The notes: generated from the letters alone by a model not told the origin. A DNA stretch of 64,000 bases from Pelagovum sp. HNIBRBA483 (GCF_040931995.1 NZ_CP162412.1:496001-560000); one strand, 5' to 3'. Positions 26,406-35,887 are shown, counted from the first letter of the stretch. A program made the numbers and translations.

Positions 26406-27449
26406 ATGCGCGCGACGCTTAATCCGCTGCGCCTGTTTATTGCGGGCTTTGATTGGAGCGGCCGGACAGGGCGGCTCCAGTTGCTTGTGGTATTTTTTAT
26501 GACGCTGGCGCCATCAGCCGCATTTCTTTTGGGTCAGCTCTACACCCGTTTTCCGCGCTGGGTGGATATCCTGCTGATCTTGGTTCTTGGAATTCTGACC
26601 ATACCGCAGATCGGGCATGTCCTGCGGCGGCTGAACGATACCGGGCGCTCGGGTTGGTGGGTTTGGGCAGCATTGGTGCCATATACCGCTGTGCCGCTTT
26701 GGCTTTACCTTCTGTTCAAAGGTCCGAGCTACGCCCGCCCGTCCAGCGAGCTATCGACCGCGCGTTCAGTCGGGTTCGTATTGACCATTTTCCTCGCGGT
26801 TCTCATGGCCTCGCGCGTGTTCTGGACACCGTTTACGATCCCCACCGGCAGCATGAAACCGGCGCTACTGGTTGGGGACTACGTTATTGCAACTGTTGAC
26901 CGGCGCTTGCCCGAGCGCGGTGATGTGATTGTGTTCTACAGTTCTGTTCGCGGTCAGATGCTGGTGAAGCGTGCTATTGGACTGCCAGGTGACAGGGTGC
27001 AGATGGCGGATGCTGTGGTTCTTCTTAACGGGGAGGCGCTGCCGCAAACAGATGCCGGACTTTTTACCGAGACGATGGTGAAACAAGGGTCTATGGGACT
27101 GTTCCCACGGTGCTATAATGGGGCGGTCGGAACGGGAGCGCTTTGTGAAAAGCGGATGTTTACAGAAAGGCTGCCTTCAGGACGAAGCCATGAGGTGCTC
27201 AACATCGGGGATACCGCGTTGGATACGACAACCGAAATGACCGTGCCTGCGGGGCATGTGCTTGTCCTCGGAGACAACCGCGACAATTCAAGCGACAGCC
27301 GGATTGCGCGCGCGGCGGGCGGTGTTGGTTTGGTTCCGCAGGACGCGCTTGTCGGACATGTGCGGCGCGTGCTGTTTTCGACGGAGGGGGCATCTCCCTG
27401 GGCCATCTGGAACTTGCGCTGGGATCGGTTTCTGGAGGGGGTTCGATGA
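26406..27449 (+). CDS. Second signal peptidase I with an N-terminal DUF805-like membrane domain
   Basis: Encodes 347 residues from the ATG at 26406 with AGAGG upstream. Residues about 15-110 resemble DUF805/Yha[13 protein letters not shown], two TM helices, then [15 protein letters not shown] and another TM pair. After a further TM helix comes a full signal peptidase: Ser149 ([15 protein letters not shown]), Lys188 ([13 protein letters not shown]) and [11 protein letters not shown]. Both catalytic residues are present, so it should be active. It starts 13 bp after lepB and overlaps rnc by four bases. It appears to be a lepB duplicate that gained a membrane domain; its client proteins are unknown. 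Confidence 0.88.
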   Translation: MRATLNPLRLFIAGFDWSGRTGRLQLLVVFFMTLAPSAAFLLGQLYTRFPRWVDILLILVLGILTIPQIGHVLRRLNDTGRSGWWVWAALVPYTAVPLWLYLLFKGPSYARPSSELSTARSVGFVLTIFLAVLMASRVFWTPFTIPTGSMKPALLVGDYVIATVDRRLPERGDVIVFYSSVRGQMLVKRAIGLPGDRVQMADAVVLLNGEALPQTDAGLFTETMVKQGSMGLFPRCYNGAVGTGALCEKRMFTERLPSGRSHEVLNIGDTALDTTTEMTVPAGHVLVLGDNRDNSSDSRIARAAGGVGLVPQDALVGHVRRVLFSTEGASPWAIWNLRWDRFLEGVR

Positions 27450-28135
27450 AGTTGTCACGCGAGCTTCAGGCATTTTGCGAACGGTTGGGGCATCAATTTG
27501 AAAACCCAGAGCTTCTGGTGCGGGCGCTGACGCATCCTTCGATGACATCGCCACATCGTGACAATAATCAAAGGCTGGAATTCCTTGGGGACAGGGTTTT
27601 GGGATTGGTGATGGCTGAGGCGCTGTTTGAAGCCGATATGGGTGCAGCGGAGGGGATCCTTGCCCCGCGGTTCAACGCCCTCGTCAGGAAAGAGACATGC
27701 GCGGCTGTGGCCAGAGAAATTGATCTGGGTGCCGTGCTGAAGCTTGGGCGCTCGGAAATGAAATCGGGTGGCCGGCGGAAAGATGCGCTTTTGGGTGACG
27801 CGATGGAAGCGACGATTGCCGCTGTCTATCGTGATGCTGGTTTCGAGGCGGCGCGGCGGCTGGTGCTGCGGCTTTGGGGCGCGCGTATCGAGACGGTAGA
27901 GGAAGACGCCAGAGATCCGAAAACCGCCCTACAGGAGTGGGTGCAGGCGAATGGCGAGCCGCCGCCGAAATATGTTGAAACCGCGCGTTCTGGCCCTGAT
28001 CATCAACCTGTCTTTACGATCGTCGTGCAATTGGCAAATGGCGAAACCGAAACCGGCAGTGCCGGCTCGAAACGCCAGGCGGAACAAGCGGCCGCCCGTG
28101 CGATGCTCGCAAAGCTAGAAAAGAGCGCAGGATAG
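27446..28135 (+). CDS. rnc: Ribonuclease III
   Basis: A 229-residue RNase III with the signature [14 protein letters not shown] (catalytic acids at about residues 38-46), the second acid pair in [16 protein letters not shown], and a C-terminal double-stranded RNA-binding domain ([19 protein letters not shown] to [14 protein letters not shown]). It processes rRNA precursors and structured mRNAs. The ATG overlaps the stop of the second signal peptidase, and era follows 46 bp downstream. Confidence 0.97.
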   Translation: MKLSRELQAFCERLGHQFENPELLVRALTHPSMTSPHRDNNQRLEFLGDRVLGLVMAEALFEADMGAAEGILAPRFNALVRKETCAAVAREIDLGAVLKLGRSEMKSGGRRKDALLGDAMEATIAAVYRDAGFEAARRLVLRLWGARIETVEEDARDPKTALQEWVQANGEPPPKYVETARSGPDHQPVFTIVVQLANGETETGSAGSKRQAEQAAARAMLAKLEKSAG

Positions 28136-28181
28136 GCGATGACCGCCTGTTGCCTGACGCGATAAAATGAATGGACCGATT

Positions 28182-29090
28182 ATGACCACACGCGCCGGAT
28201 TTGTAGCCTTCATCGGCGAGCCCAATGCAGGGAAATCGACCCTGACGAACTGGATGGTCGGGGCCAAGGTTTCGATCGTGACGCATAAGGTGCAGACGAC
28301 GCGCGCCCGCATTCGTGGCGTGGCACTGGAAGGTGACGCGCAGCTTGTTATCGTCGATACGCCGGGCCTGTTTCGGCCACGCAGACGCTTGGACCGTGCG
28401 ATGGTCGCGGCGGCGTGGAGCGGTGTGGCTGATGCTGATGTCGTGGTGTTGTTGGTTGAAGCGCATAGGGGCATTACCGACGGTGTGCAGGCAATCCTTG
28501 ATGCGTTGTCGGAGCGGGTTGGGAAGGCAAAGATCGCTTTGGCTATCAACAAGATTGACCGCGTTCAAAGCGAGGTGTTGTTGAAGCTGACCGAGGATTT
28601 GAATGCGGCATATCCTTTTGCCAAGACATTCATGATTTCGGCTGAAAAGGGCTATGGCTGTGCCGATCTGAAGAAATGGTTGGCCGACGAAATGCCAGAA
28701 GGGCCGTGGTTCTACCCCGAGGACCAAATTGCGGATCTGCCACTGCGGATGATTGCTGCGGAGATGACCCGCGAGAAGTTGACGCTGCGGCTCCATCAAG
28801 AACTGCCTTATCAGCTCACCGTCGAAACGGAGAACTGGGAAGAGCGGGGGGACGGGTCTGCGCGGATCGATCAGATGATCTATGTGGCGCGCGACGGGCA
28901 TAAGGGCATCATCCTTGGTAAGAAGGGGGAGACGGTGAAGGCTGTCTCCAAGGCTGCGCGCGAAGAGCTTGAAGAGTTTCTGGGGCGCAAGGTGCATTTG
29001 TTCCTTCAGGTGAAGGTGCGCCCGAACTGGCTGGAAGAGGCTGACCGATATTCCGAAATGGGGCTGGACTTCAGGGATGGTAATTCTTGA
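28182..29090 (+). CDS. era: GTPase Era
   Basis: Encodes 302 residues from the ATG at 28182 (MTTRAGFVAFIGEPNAGKST); an ATG 15 bases earlier is also possible. G1 GEPNAGKST at residues 12-20, G2 QTTRARIRG, G3 DTPG and G4 NKID are visible. The C-terminal KH domain includes GHKGIILGKKGETVKAVSK. Era binds 16S rRNA and is needed for small-subunit maturation. The rnc-era-recO order is widely conserved; here DUF1491 lies between era and recO. Confidence 0.96.
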   Translation: MTTRAGFVAFIGEPNAGKSTLTNWMVGAKVSIVTHKVQTTRARIRGVALEGDAQLVIVDTPGLFRPRRRLDRAMVAAAWSGVADADVVVLLVEAHRGITDGVQAILDALSERVGKAKIALAINKIDRVQSEVLLKLTEDLNAAYPFAKTFMISAEKGYGCADLKKWLADEMPEGPWFYPEDQIADLPLRMIAAEMTREKLTLRLHQELPYQLTVETENWEERGDGSARIDQMIYVARDGHKGIILGKKGETVKAVSKAAREELEEFLGRKVHLFLQVKVRPNWLEEADRYSEMGLDFRDGNS

Positions 29091-29413
29091 GGTTAACCGC
29101 TGATGTCTGGGTGTCGGCCTATCTTGCGCGGCTGAGGGCGTTGGCGATCCCTGCCTTTGTGGTGGCGCGGGGTGACAAGACGGCAGGGGCCGTTCTGGTC
29201 AAGCTCAATACGCTCGACGGGCAAGCGCGGGCTTTTCAAAGAAGCGTTGACCTGATGACCGGCGCGCGCACTTGGATGGTGCTTGTTGAAGGGGCGGAGG
29301 CGGAGGTGGATGCCTCGATCCAGAAACAGCGCAGTTTCGACACTGATCTTTGGGTGATCGAGGTGGAAGACCGCGATGGACGGCACTTGTTGGGTGAAGA
29401 AGGTCTTGAGTAG
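29087..29413 (+). CDS. DUF1491 family protein
   Basis: A 108-residue cytoplasmic protein starting at TTG 29087, which overlaps the era stop (TTGA). It has the DUF1491 pattern: VWVSAYLARLRALAIPAFVVARGDKTAGAVLVK, RSVDLMTGARTWM, and RSFDTDLWVIEVEDRDGRHLL. This family is nearly confined to alphaproteobacteria and often lies next to recO or era; its function is unknown. The overlap suggests its translation depends on era. Confidence 0.87.
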   Translation: MRLTADVWVSAYLARLRALAIPAFVVARGDKTAGAVLVKLNTLDGQARAFQRSVDLMTGARTWMVLVEGAEAEVDASIQKQRSFDTDLWVIEVEDRDGRHLLGEEGLE

Positions 29414-29455
29414 TCTCTGCTTGTCTGCCGCTTCGAAGCATGGCCTGATGCGGAC

Positions 29456-30184
29456 ATGATTGAGTGGCGGGATCAGGGGATTTTGCTTTCGGCGCGCCCG
29501 CATGGGGAATCGGCGGCGATTGTGGAAGTGTTGACCGAGCAGAAAGGGCGGCACGCCGGTGTTGTGCGTGGTGGAGCGAGCCGCAAATTGGCGCCTGTTT
29601 TGCAGACAGGCGCGCAGCTTGATCTCACATGGAAAGCGCGGTTGGAGGATCACCTCGGGAGCTTTTCGGTCGAGTTGATCAAGAGCCGTTCGGCGGCGGC
29701 GATGGGGGATCGGCTCTCTTTGGCTGGTGTCGCCGCAGTCGCGTCACTTCTGGTATCTGTGCTACCTGAGCGGGAGAGCCATACGGCGCTGTATTGGCGG
29801 ACCGTTGGACTGTTTGACATGTTGGGCGATACAGCGCTCTGGCCCTTGGCCTATCTGCGCTGGGAAATGGCATTGTTGGAGGAGCTGGGCTTCGGTCTTG
29901 ATCTTTCGGCCTGCGCTGCGACGGGGATCAATGAGGAACTGACGTATATCTCGCCCAAATCGGGGAGGGCTGTTAGTGCGCAGGGCGCTGGAGACTGGGC
30001 AGCACGGTTGCTGCCGTTACCGCCGGTGATGAAGGGTGAAGGCGACGGGTCGCCTGACGAAATCGTTCAAGCGCTGGGAACAACGGGGTATTTTCTGGAG
30101 CACAAGCTCTTTGCGGCTTTGGGAAAAAAGAGCCTGCCGGAGGCGCGGCATAGGGTGATTGCGGCGATCGGGCGGCTGGCCTAG
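29456..30184 (+). CDS. recO: DNA repair protein RecO
   Basis: A 242-residue RecO: the OB-fold N-terminus ([35 protein letters not shown]), [31 protein letters not shown], and a helical C-terminal part ([24 protein letters not shown]). RecO helps RecR and RecF load RecA at gaps and anneals single strands. The zinc cysteines of some RecO proteins are not fully present. Its stop TAG shares the palindrome CTAG with the convergent META-lipoprotein stop. Confidence 0.95.
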   Translation: MIEWRDQGILLSARPHGESAAIVEVLTEQKGRHAGVVRGGASRKLAPVLQTGAQLDLTWKARLEDHLGSFSVELIKSRSAAAMGDRLSLAGVAAVASLLVSVLPERESHTALYWRTVGLFDMLGDTALWPLAYLRWEMALLEELGFGLDLSACAATGINEELTYISPKSGRAVSAQGAGDWAARLLPLPPVMKGEGDGSPDEIVQALGTTGYFLEHKLFAALGKKSLPEARHRVIAAIGRLA

Positions 30185-30573
30185 TCCTGCGCGCGGAAGA
30201 CCATTTTACCATCTTCGGTGTTCGAGAGGATCAGGATGTCGCCTGATGCTTCAGCGAGGGTCATGCTTTGGAGTGCGCGAAGGAATGCAGCTTCATCGGC
30301 CAGTTCGGGACAGGCGCGGCGGGTGACGGCAAGCGGACCCAGTTCGAACCATGGATAGGGGACAGTGATCGGGCCGGAGTAAGAGTTACATGGAGCGGAA
30401 CCGGCAACCCGCCCCGGTTCGGGGAATTGCAGAGTGGCTTTTGATGGGAAGGGCTGCCCATCAATTTCCTCAAGGAGGAACACCCGTTCCATCGCCGCGA
30501 AGGCGGCGGCGGTTTCGTCCTTGTTGCAGCCCACCAGGAGCAGGAGAGCGATTAAGAGGGTGAAGTACTTCAT
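30181..30573 (-). CDS. META-domain lipoprotein (HslJ-like)
   Basis: Encodes 130 residues from the ATG at 30573; a GTG two codons earlier is possible. The N-terminus is a lipoprotein signal ([17 protein letters not shown]). The mature part matches the META/HslJ type: [62 protein letters not shown], then [17 protein letters not shown] proteins are small periplasmic or outer-membrane proteins with unclear roles in envelope stress or antibiotic tolerance. It lies downstream of the acyl-CoA dehydrogenase gene on the same strand. Confidence 0.88.
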   Translation of the reverse strand: MKYFTLLIALLLLVGCNKDETAAAFAAMERVFLLEEIDGQPFPSKATLQFPEPGRVAGSAPCNSYSGPITVPYPWFELGPLAVTRRACPELADEAAFLRALQSMTLAEASGDILILSNTEDGKMVFRAQD

Positions 30574-30617
30574 CCCCACATTCTGCGGCGGAACGACGCG
30601 CGGCGCCAGTCCCTCGC

Positions 30618-32297
30618 TTAATCGAGGAGCCTGCGCGCGATCACTTGTGCCTGAATCTCGGCGGCGCCCTCGAAGATATTCAGAATGCGTGCATCACAGA
30701 GGATGCGGGAAATCTGATATTCCAGCGCGAAGCCATTGCCGCCGTGGATTTGCAAGCCATTGTCAGCGGCGGCCCATGCCACCCGAGCGCCGAGAAGCTT
30801 TGCCATACCTGCCTCAAGGTCGCAGCGGCGGTCGGCGTCTTTCTCGCGGGCGCTGTGGTAGGTCAGCTGGCGGGCAATCATCAGCTCAACAGCCATCATC
30901 GCCAGTTTGCCCGAAACGCGGGGGAAGTTGATCAGCGGCTTGCCGAACTGCTTCCTATCTTGCGCGTATTGCAGCGATATATCGAGCGCGGATTGCGCTA
31001 CACCGATCGCCCGCGCCGCAGTCTGGATGCGGGCGCTTTCGAACGTTTGCATAAGTTGTTTGAAGCCTTTGCCTTCTGCGCCGCCAAGGAGGTTCTCGCC
31101 TTTGACATGGAAATTGTCGAAGCCAAGTTCGTATTCTTTCATGCCGCGATAGCCCAAGACCTCAATCTCGCCTCCGGTCATGCCCTCGGTGGGGAAGGGG
31201 TTTTCGTCCGTTCCGGGCGTTTTTTCCGCGAGGAACATCGACAGGCCGCGATAGTCGGAGGTTTCGGGATCGGTGCGGGCGAGAAGGGTCATCACATGGG
31301 TACGCGCCGCGTGTGTGATCCATGTCTTGTTGCCGGTGATCTTGTAGTCGTCGTTTTCATCCTTCACCGCGCGGGTGCGCAGGGCGCCGAGATCGGAGCC
31401 GGTATTCGGTTCGGTGAAGACGGCGGTGGGAAGTTTGGAGCCGGCGGCAAGCTCGGGGAGCCACTTCTCTTTCTGCTCTTGCGTGCCGCCGGCGATGATC
31501 AGTTCGGCAGCGATTTCGGAGCGGGTGCCGAGGCTGCCGACGCCGATATAGCCGCGGCTCAGTTCCTCTGAAACGACACACATAGATGCTTTGGAAAGTC
31601 CGAGGCCGCCGAACTCTTCGGGGATCGTCAGGCCGAAGACGCCCATTTCGGCAAGTTCGTCGATGATCTCCATTGGAATCAGTTCGTCGTTGAGATGCCA
31701 CTCATGCGCGTGTGGTGCGACGCGCTCTTGGGTGTAGCGGCGGAATTGATCGCGGATCATTTCCAGCTCTTCATCAAGACCAGTTGCGCCGAAGGTTGTT
31801 TCTGCCGAGCGCTCCTGAATGAGTGCGACCAACCGTACGCGGGCGGCTTGTGTATTGCCGTTCATGCGGAGGCTGTTGATCTCGGGGGTAAGCAGGCTTG
31901 CAGCATCGAGGCCCAGATCATTGAGGCGCATGATCTCGCCTTGGCTCATGGGGATGCCACCAACGATCTGGTTGAGGTACTCGCCAAAGCCGATTTGAAG
32001 GATCAGGCCCTCTATCTCGCCGAAGCGTGCGTCCTCGGTGAGAGATTCGGCCCAGTTTGCCATTTGCCGAAGCGACTCGACATAAGTTGCGAGCCACGCG
32101 ACGCCGTGCGCCATAGACTGATGCTGCTCAATCGCGGAGGACGAGATGCGACCGTCTTTTGTGACCGCGTTTCTAAGGGTTTGGATCGCTTGTTCGAGGA
32201 GCGTTTCGCAAGGGGCGACGGCAGCACGGCACAATGCAATGATGTCATCAAGCTGTGTGGGAATGGTCATCGTCATATCCTGTCCGTCATGTGCCAT
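30618..32297 (-). CDS. mcd: Acyl-CoA dehydrogenase, probable (2S)-methylsuccinyl-CoA dehydrogenase
   Basis: Encodes 559 residues, starting at the ATG at 32297 with AGGAG seven bases upstream. The C-terminal about 390 residues are a complete flavin acyl-CoA dehydrogenase (GVFGLTIPEEFGGLG, TAVFTEPNTGSDLG, KTWITHAARTHVM, LQIHGGNGFALEY). The first about 165 residues form an extra helical domain (SMAHGVAWLATYVESLRQM, LILQIGFGEYLNQIVGGIPM), which as I recall is the N-terminal extension of Mcd from the ethylmalonyl-CoA pathway. That pathway assimilates acetyl-CoA without isocitrate lyase and is widespread in Rhodobacteraceae. The family call is certain; the substrate rests on the extension. Confidence 0.82.
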   Translation of the reverse strand: MAHDGQDMTMTIPTQLDDIIALCRAAVAPCETLLEQAIQTLRNAVTKDGRISSSAIEQHQSMAHGVAWLATYVESLRQMANWAESLTEDARFGEIEGLILQIGFGEYLNQIVGGIPMSQGEIMRLNDLGLDAASLLTPEINSLRMNGNTQAARVRLVALIQERSAETTFGATGLDEELEMIRDQFRRYTQERVAPHAHEWHLNDELIPMEIIDELAEMGVFGLTIPEEFGGLGLSKASMCVVSEELSRGYIGVGSLGTRSEIAAELIIAGGTQEQKEKWLPELAAGSKLPTAVFTEPNTGSDLGALRTRAVKDENDDYKITGNKTWITHAARTHVMTLLARTDPETSDYRGLSMFLAEKTPGTDENPFPTEGMTGGEIEVLGYRGMKEYELGFDNFHVKGENLLGGAEGKGFKQLMQTFESARIQTAARAIGVAQSALDISLQYAQDRKQFGKPLINFPRVSGKLAMMAVELMIARQLTYHSAREKDADRRCDLEAGMAKLLGARVAWAAADNGLQIHGGNGFALEYQISRILCDARILNIFEGAAEIQAQVIARRLLD

Positions 32298-32323
32298 CGC
32301 GAAGACTCCTTTTTGCTACCGCA

Positions 32324-32389
32324 GCAATAATTGCTTTGCATCCGCAGCGCAACAAAAATACAAAATAAACCTATTTTTGCGCAGCAAAA
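32324..32389. promoter_or_regulatory. GCAA/TTGC palindromes in the mcd upstream region
   Basis: Two perfect palindromes lie in the 153-bp spacer between the divergent mcd and TauE/SafE genes: GCAATAATTGC (32324-32334) and TTTTGC-GCA-GCAAAA (32375-32389). Their shared TTGC/GCAA half-sites recall the TTTGCAAA-type operators of the RamB/PccR (ScfR) regulators of acyl-CoA metabolism. A regulator site is inferred from symmetry and context only. Confidence 0.4.
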
Positions 32390-32450
32390 TGACTTCTTGA
32401 AATTGAAGATTGGTGCTGCGCATATCGCGTGATCAAGGTAGATCATTCTC

Positions 32451-33218
32451 ATGGATATGGTCTTGGCTTCCCTTTCGGTCCAGCTTTTCTTTGCCGCATG
32501 TGTCGTCGCATTCGTAGCAGGGACGGTGAAAGGTATCGTCGGGTTTGCCATGCCGATCCTGATGATCTCGGGAATGTCGACGTTTATTGCACCGGATCTT
32601 GCGCTCGCGGGGCTTATTTTGCCGACGCTCGTCACCAACATCTATCAGGCAGGGCGGCAGGGGCCGCGAGAGGCTTGGCGAACGATTGTGCAGTTTCGCA
32701 TTTTCCTCATCGCGGGGGGGATCACCCTCGCGCTTGGGGCACAGCTTGTCGTCGTGTTGGAGCGCGAATTGATGTTCATTGTGATAGGCGCGCCGGTTCT
32801 GCTTTTCGTTTCGCTCCAGCTGCTGGGATGGCGCCCCCGCTTGCAAAGACGCTCCACGCCGGTTGATACAACGGTCGGGGCGATTGCAGGGTTGTCAGGC
32901 GGTATGTCTGGTGTCTGGGGCCCGCCGACGATCCTTTACCTTACGGCGCTGGATATCCCGAAAATCGAACATGTGCGGGTGCAGGGTGTTGTTTACGGTC
33001 TTGGTTCGGTTTTGCTGGTTGTTGCGCATATCAAATCAGGCATTCTGAACTGGGATACCGCGCCCTTTTCGCTTGCGCTGATCATTCCTGCAACCTTGGG
33101 GATGGCGGTCGGGCTGAAGGTGCATGACCGTTTTGATCAGCAGACTTTTCGTAAGGTGACAATGATCGTGCTGCTGATCGCAGCGGCCAATCTTCTGCGC
33201 CGCGGAATAATGGGGTGA
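32451..33218 (+). CDS. TauE/SafE family sulfite/organosulfonate exporter-like permease
   Basis: A 255-residue membrane protein with seven to eight TM helices and the internal repeat of the TauE/SafE family: the first half has GTVKGIVGFAMPILMISG and the second half has GLSGGMSGVWGPPTILYL. Both correspond to the glycine-rich G-x-x-x-G-x-G-G signature. Members export sulfite, sulfoacetate or other small anions; the substrate here is unknown. It is divergent from mcd and stands alone, ending at a bidirectional terminator shared with pckA. Confidence 0.9.
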   Translation: MDMVLASLSVQLFFAACVVAFVAGTVKGIVGFAMPILMISGMSTFIAPDLALAGLILPTLVTNIYQAGRQGPREAWRTIVQFRIFLIAGGITLALGAQLVVVLERELMFIVIGAPVLLFVSLQLLGWRPRLQRRSTPVDTTVGAIAGLSGGMSGVWGPPTILYLTALDIPKIEHVRVQGVVYGLGSVLLVVAHIKSGILNWDTAPFSLALIIPATLGMAVGLKVHDRFDQQTFRKVTMIVLLIAAANLLRRGIMG

Positions 33219-33235
33219 GCTTCCACCCATGAAGC

Positions 33236-33265
33236 AAAAGGCCCCGCGCGATGCGGGGCCTTGAA
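33236..33265. terminator. Bidirectional terminator between the permease gene and pckA
   Basis: Perfect stem GGCCCCGC (33240-33247) and GCGGGGCC (33253-33260), loop GCGAT, flanked by AAAA on the left and TT on the right. It lies between two convergent genes and can serve both; the T-run is better for the minus strand (pckA). Confidence 0.8.
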
Positions 33266-33287
33266 CTTTGCCTGAAGACGAGACGAT

Positions 33288-34886
33288 TCAGCCTATCGCG
33301 GCTGCTTTTACGTCTTCGTCGATGTAGGGGACGTATTGTTCGAAGTTTTCTGCGAACATTTCCACCAGTCTTGTGGCTTGTTTGTCATAGGCTTCTTTGT
33401 CTGCCCAAGTGCTGCGCGGGTCGAGGAGGCTGCTGTCGACGCCTGCAACAGTTACTGGAACATCAAAGCCGAAGTTCGGGTCTTTGCGGAAGGTTGCCTC
33501 GGTCAGGGAGCCGTCGAGGGCCGCAGAAAGCAAGGCGCGGGTTGCTTTGATCGGCATCCGCGATCCGGTTCCATAGGCGCCGCCGGTCCAGCCTGTGTTG
33601 ACCAGCCAGCAGGTCGCGCCGTGGGCCGCGATCTTCTCTTGAAGCAGCTTGCCGTATTCCTCGGGACGGCGCGGCATGAAGGGGGCGCCGAAACAAGTTG
33701 AGAAGGTGGGCTCAGGCTCTGTTACGCCACGCTCGGTTCCTGCGACCTTGGAGGTGAAGCCCGACAGGAAGTGATACATCGCCTGAGCTGGCGTGAGCCG
33801 CGCGATCGGAGGCAAGACACCGAAAGCATCACAGGTGAGCATGATGATGTTCTTCGGGTGGCCACCGAGGGCAGTGCTGGATGCGTTGGAGATGTATTCC
33901 AGCGGGTAGGCGCACCGCATGTTCGCGGTCAGGCTGGTGTCGTTGAAATCCAGTTCCTTCGTTTCGGCATCGTAGACCATGTTTTCGATCACGGTGCCGA
34001 ACTTCTGGGTAGTGGCATAGATTTCAGGTTCTGCCTCTGGGTCGAGGCCGATGGTCTTGGCGTAGCAGCCGCCTTCGAAGTTGAAAGTGCCACGCTCGGA
34101 CCAGCCGTGTTCGTCGTCACCGATTAGCACGCGGCCCGGATCTGCGGAGAGTGTTGTCTTACCGGTTCCAGAAAGGCCGAAGAATACCGCTGTATCAACA
34201 GGGTTGCCCACTGCGTGGTTGGCCGAGCAGTGCATCGGCATGATGCCCTTCTCTGGCAACAGGTAGTTGAGTAGGGAGAAGACCGACTTCTTGTTCTCAC
34301 CCGCGTATTCGGTGCCACCGATAAGGATGAGCTTGCGGTCAAAATTCAGCGCGATGACCGTGTCGCTGCGGCAGCCGTGCTTCTCGGGGTCTGCCTTGAA
34401 GGAGGGGCAGTTGATGATCGTGAAATCCGGGGTGAAGGAATTGAGTTCCTCGCGCTCGGGCCTGCGCAGCAAGTGACGGATGAACAAGCCGTGCCAAGCC
34501 AGTTCCGTGACTACACGGACGTCTAGCCGGTGAGCGGGGTCAGCACCGCCGAACAAATCTTGCACATAGAATTTGCCGCCACCCATGTGGGCGATCATGT
34601 CATCGTAAAGGCGGTCGAATGCATCCGCCTCCATCGGGGCATTGTTATCCCACCAGATGGTGTTTTCGGTGCTTGAGGTGCGAACAACGTGTTTGTCTTT
34701 GGGAGAGCGTCCGGTGAACTTGCCTGTGGAGACGAGAAACGTTCCGCCTTGGCCAATTTCGCCTTCGCCGTTCTTGACGGCTTCGCTCATCAAATCCGGC
34801 TCGATCAGGTTGTAATAGACATAACCGAGCCCCGTGATGCCTTGGTTCTCAAGCTTCATGGTGGGGTTGACCCGTCCGGTTTCCAT
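33288..34886 (-). CDS. pckA: Phosphoenolpyruvate carboxykinase (ATP)
   Basis: Encodes 532 residues from the ATG at 34886, with AGGAG upstream ([15 protein letters not shown]). ATP-type PEPCK signatures are [25 protein letters not shown], the kinase P-loop [14 protein letters not shown], and [10 protein letters not shown]. It converts oxaloacetate to PEP and CO2, the entry step of gluconeogenesis, which matters for growth on organic acids. It is divergent from chvI with a 296-bp spacer that contains a striking direct repeat. In rhizobia and relatives pckA is also next to chvI-chvG. Confidence 0.97.
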   Translation of the reverse strand: METGRVNPTMKLENQGITGLGYVYYNLIEPDLMSEAVKNGEGEIGQGGTFLVSTGKFTGRSPKDKHVVRTSSTENTIWWDNNAPMEADAFDRLYDDMIAHMGGGKFYVQDLFGGADPAHRLDVRVVTELAWHGLFIRHLLRRPEREELNSFTPDFTIINCPSFKADPEKHGCRSDTVIALNFDRKLILIGGTEYAGENKKSVFSLLNYLLPEKGIMPMHCSANHAVGNPVDTAVFFGLSGTGKTTLSADPGRVLIGDDEHGWSERGTFNFEGGCYAKTIGLDPEAEPEIYATTQKFGTVIENMVYDAETKELDFNDTSLTANMRCAYPLEYISNASSTALGGHPKNIIMLTCDAFGVLPPIARLTPAQAMYHFLSGFTSKVAGTERGVTEPEPTFSTCFGAPFMPRRPEEYGKLLQEKIAAHGATCWLVNTGWTGGAYGTGSRMPIKATRALLSAALDGSLTEATFRKDPNFGFDVPVTVAGVDSSLLDPRSTWADKEAYDKQATRLVEMFAENFEQYVPYIDEDVKAAAIG

Positions 34887-34975
34887 TGTCTGTCTCCTGA
34901 TAGTGAACCGCCAACTCGGTTCCGTGGGTTCACATAGCATCATGATTTTCTTTAAGAAAAGAACCGGTTGTCGCA

Positions 34976-35010
34976 GTTAGCGCAACCAATTGCGTGTTAG
35001 CGCAACCAAT
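34976..35010. promoter_or_regulatory. Two 15-bp direct repeats with 20-bp period between pckA and chvI
   Basis: GTTAGCGCAACCAAT occurs perfectly at 34976-34990 and 34996-35010, 20 bp apart, i.e. two helical turns on the same DNA face. GGTTG at 34965-34970 adds a partial inverted copy. The site is 90 bp upstream of the pckA start and 170 bp upstream of chvI. Tandem direct repeats are typical of OmpR-family operators, so autoregulation by ChvI or joint control with pckA is plausible. Confidence 0.55.
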
Positions 35011-35182
35011 ATGGGATGCCGTTCAGCCCTGCGGCAAAAAAGTCATTATTGAGGCATTTTTTACCACTCGAACGACTCAATGCTGGGGTCACGCGAGATT
35101 GTGATTGATTCGATTCGCCAAAAAGGCGAGAATCACTGGAAAAATTGGCAGGCATTAAACGAGCAATAAGGGGTTCAAGCCC

Positions 35183-35884
35183 ATGCACAAGATCGCTTTG
35201 GTCGACGATGACCGCAATATTCTTTCTTCCGTATCAATGACTTTGGAAGCCGAAGGTTTCGAGGTCCAGACGTATAACGACGGACAGGCTGCGCTTGATG
35301 CGTTTAACAAGAAACTGCCTGATATGGCGGTTCTTGATATCAAAATGCCACGAATGGATGGCATGGACCTTTTGCAGCGGCTGCGGCAAAAGACGTCGAT
35401 GCCGGTCATTTTCCTGACCTCAAAGGACGACGAGATTGACGAAGTTTTGGGCCTGCGAATGGGCGCGGATGACTACGTCAAGAAGCCGTTCAGTCAACGC
35501 CTTCTGGTTGAACGCATCCGCGCGCTGCTGCGCCGTCAGGAGGTGATTGCAGGGGATGGGGGCGAACCTGCGGAAGATGCAAAGGTCATGACGCGGGGCG
35601 ATCTGACCATGGACCCGCTTCGCCATGCGGTGAAGTGGAAGGGTAGGGATGTTTCTCTCACAGTGACAGAGTTCCTTCTACTTCAGGCGCTTGCGCAACG
35701 CCCCGGATTCGTGAAGAGCCGCGATCAGTTGATGGACGTCGCTTACGATGATCAGGTCTATGTAGATGACCGGACGATCGACAGCCATATCAAGCGGCTG
35801 CGTAAAAAGATGCGTCAAGCGGACGACGAATTTTCGGCAATCGAGACGCTTTATGGTATCGGATACAGGTACAACGAAGAATAG
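35183..35884 (+). CDS. chvI: Response regulator ChvI (OmpR/PhoB family)
   Basis: A 233-residue response regulator: receiver with acidic pocket DDD at 8-10, phospho-Asp52 ([12 protein letters not shown]) and Lys in YVKKPF; then a winged-helix DNA-binding domain ([58 protein letters not shown]). The closeness to rhizobial ChvI and the adjacent ChvG kinase and HprK gene make the identity firm. ChvGI systems respond to acid and cell-envelope conditions and control exopolysaccharide and metabolism. It is divergent from pckA. Confidence 0.95.
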   Translation: MHKIALVDDDRNILSSVSMTLEAEGFEVQTYNDGQAALDAFNKKLPDMAVLDIKMPRMDGMDLLQRLRQKTSMPVIFLTSKDDEIDEVLGLRMGADDYVKKPFSQRLLVERIRALLRRQEVIAGDGGEPAEDAKVMTRGDLTMDPLRHAVKWKGRDVSLTVTEFLLLQALAQRPGFVKSRDQLMDVAYDDQVYVDDRTIDSHIKRLRKKMRQADDEFSAIETLYGIGYRYNEE

Positions 35885-35887
35885 GGG

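Noticed and set aside
34976-35010. Direct repeats considered as a CRISPR remnant or attachment site
   Set aside because: Only two copies with a 5-bp spacing, no integrase or cas genes, and a promoter location; an operator is the simpler reading.
34997-35188. A 63-codon minus-strand frame in the pckA-chvI spacer
   Set aside because: It crosses the operator-like repeat and the chvI start, has no ribosome site and no recognisable sequence.
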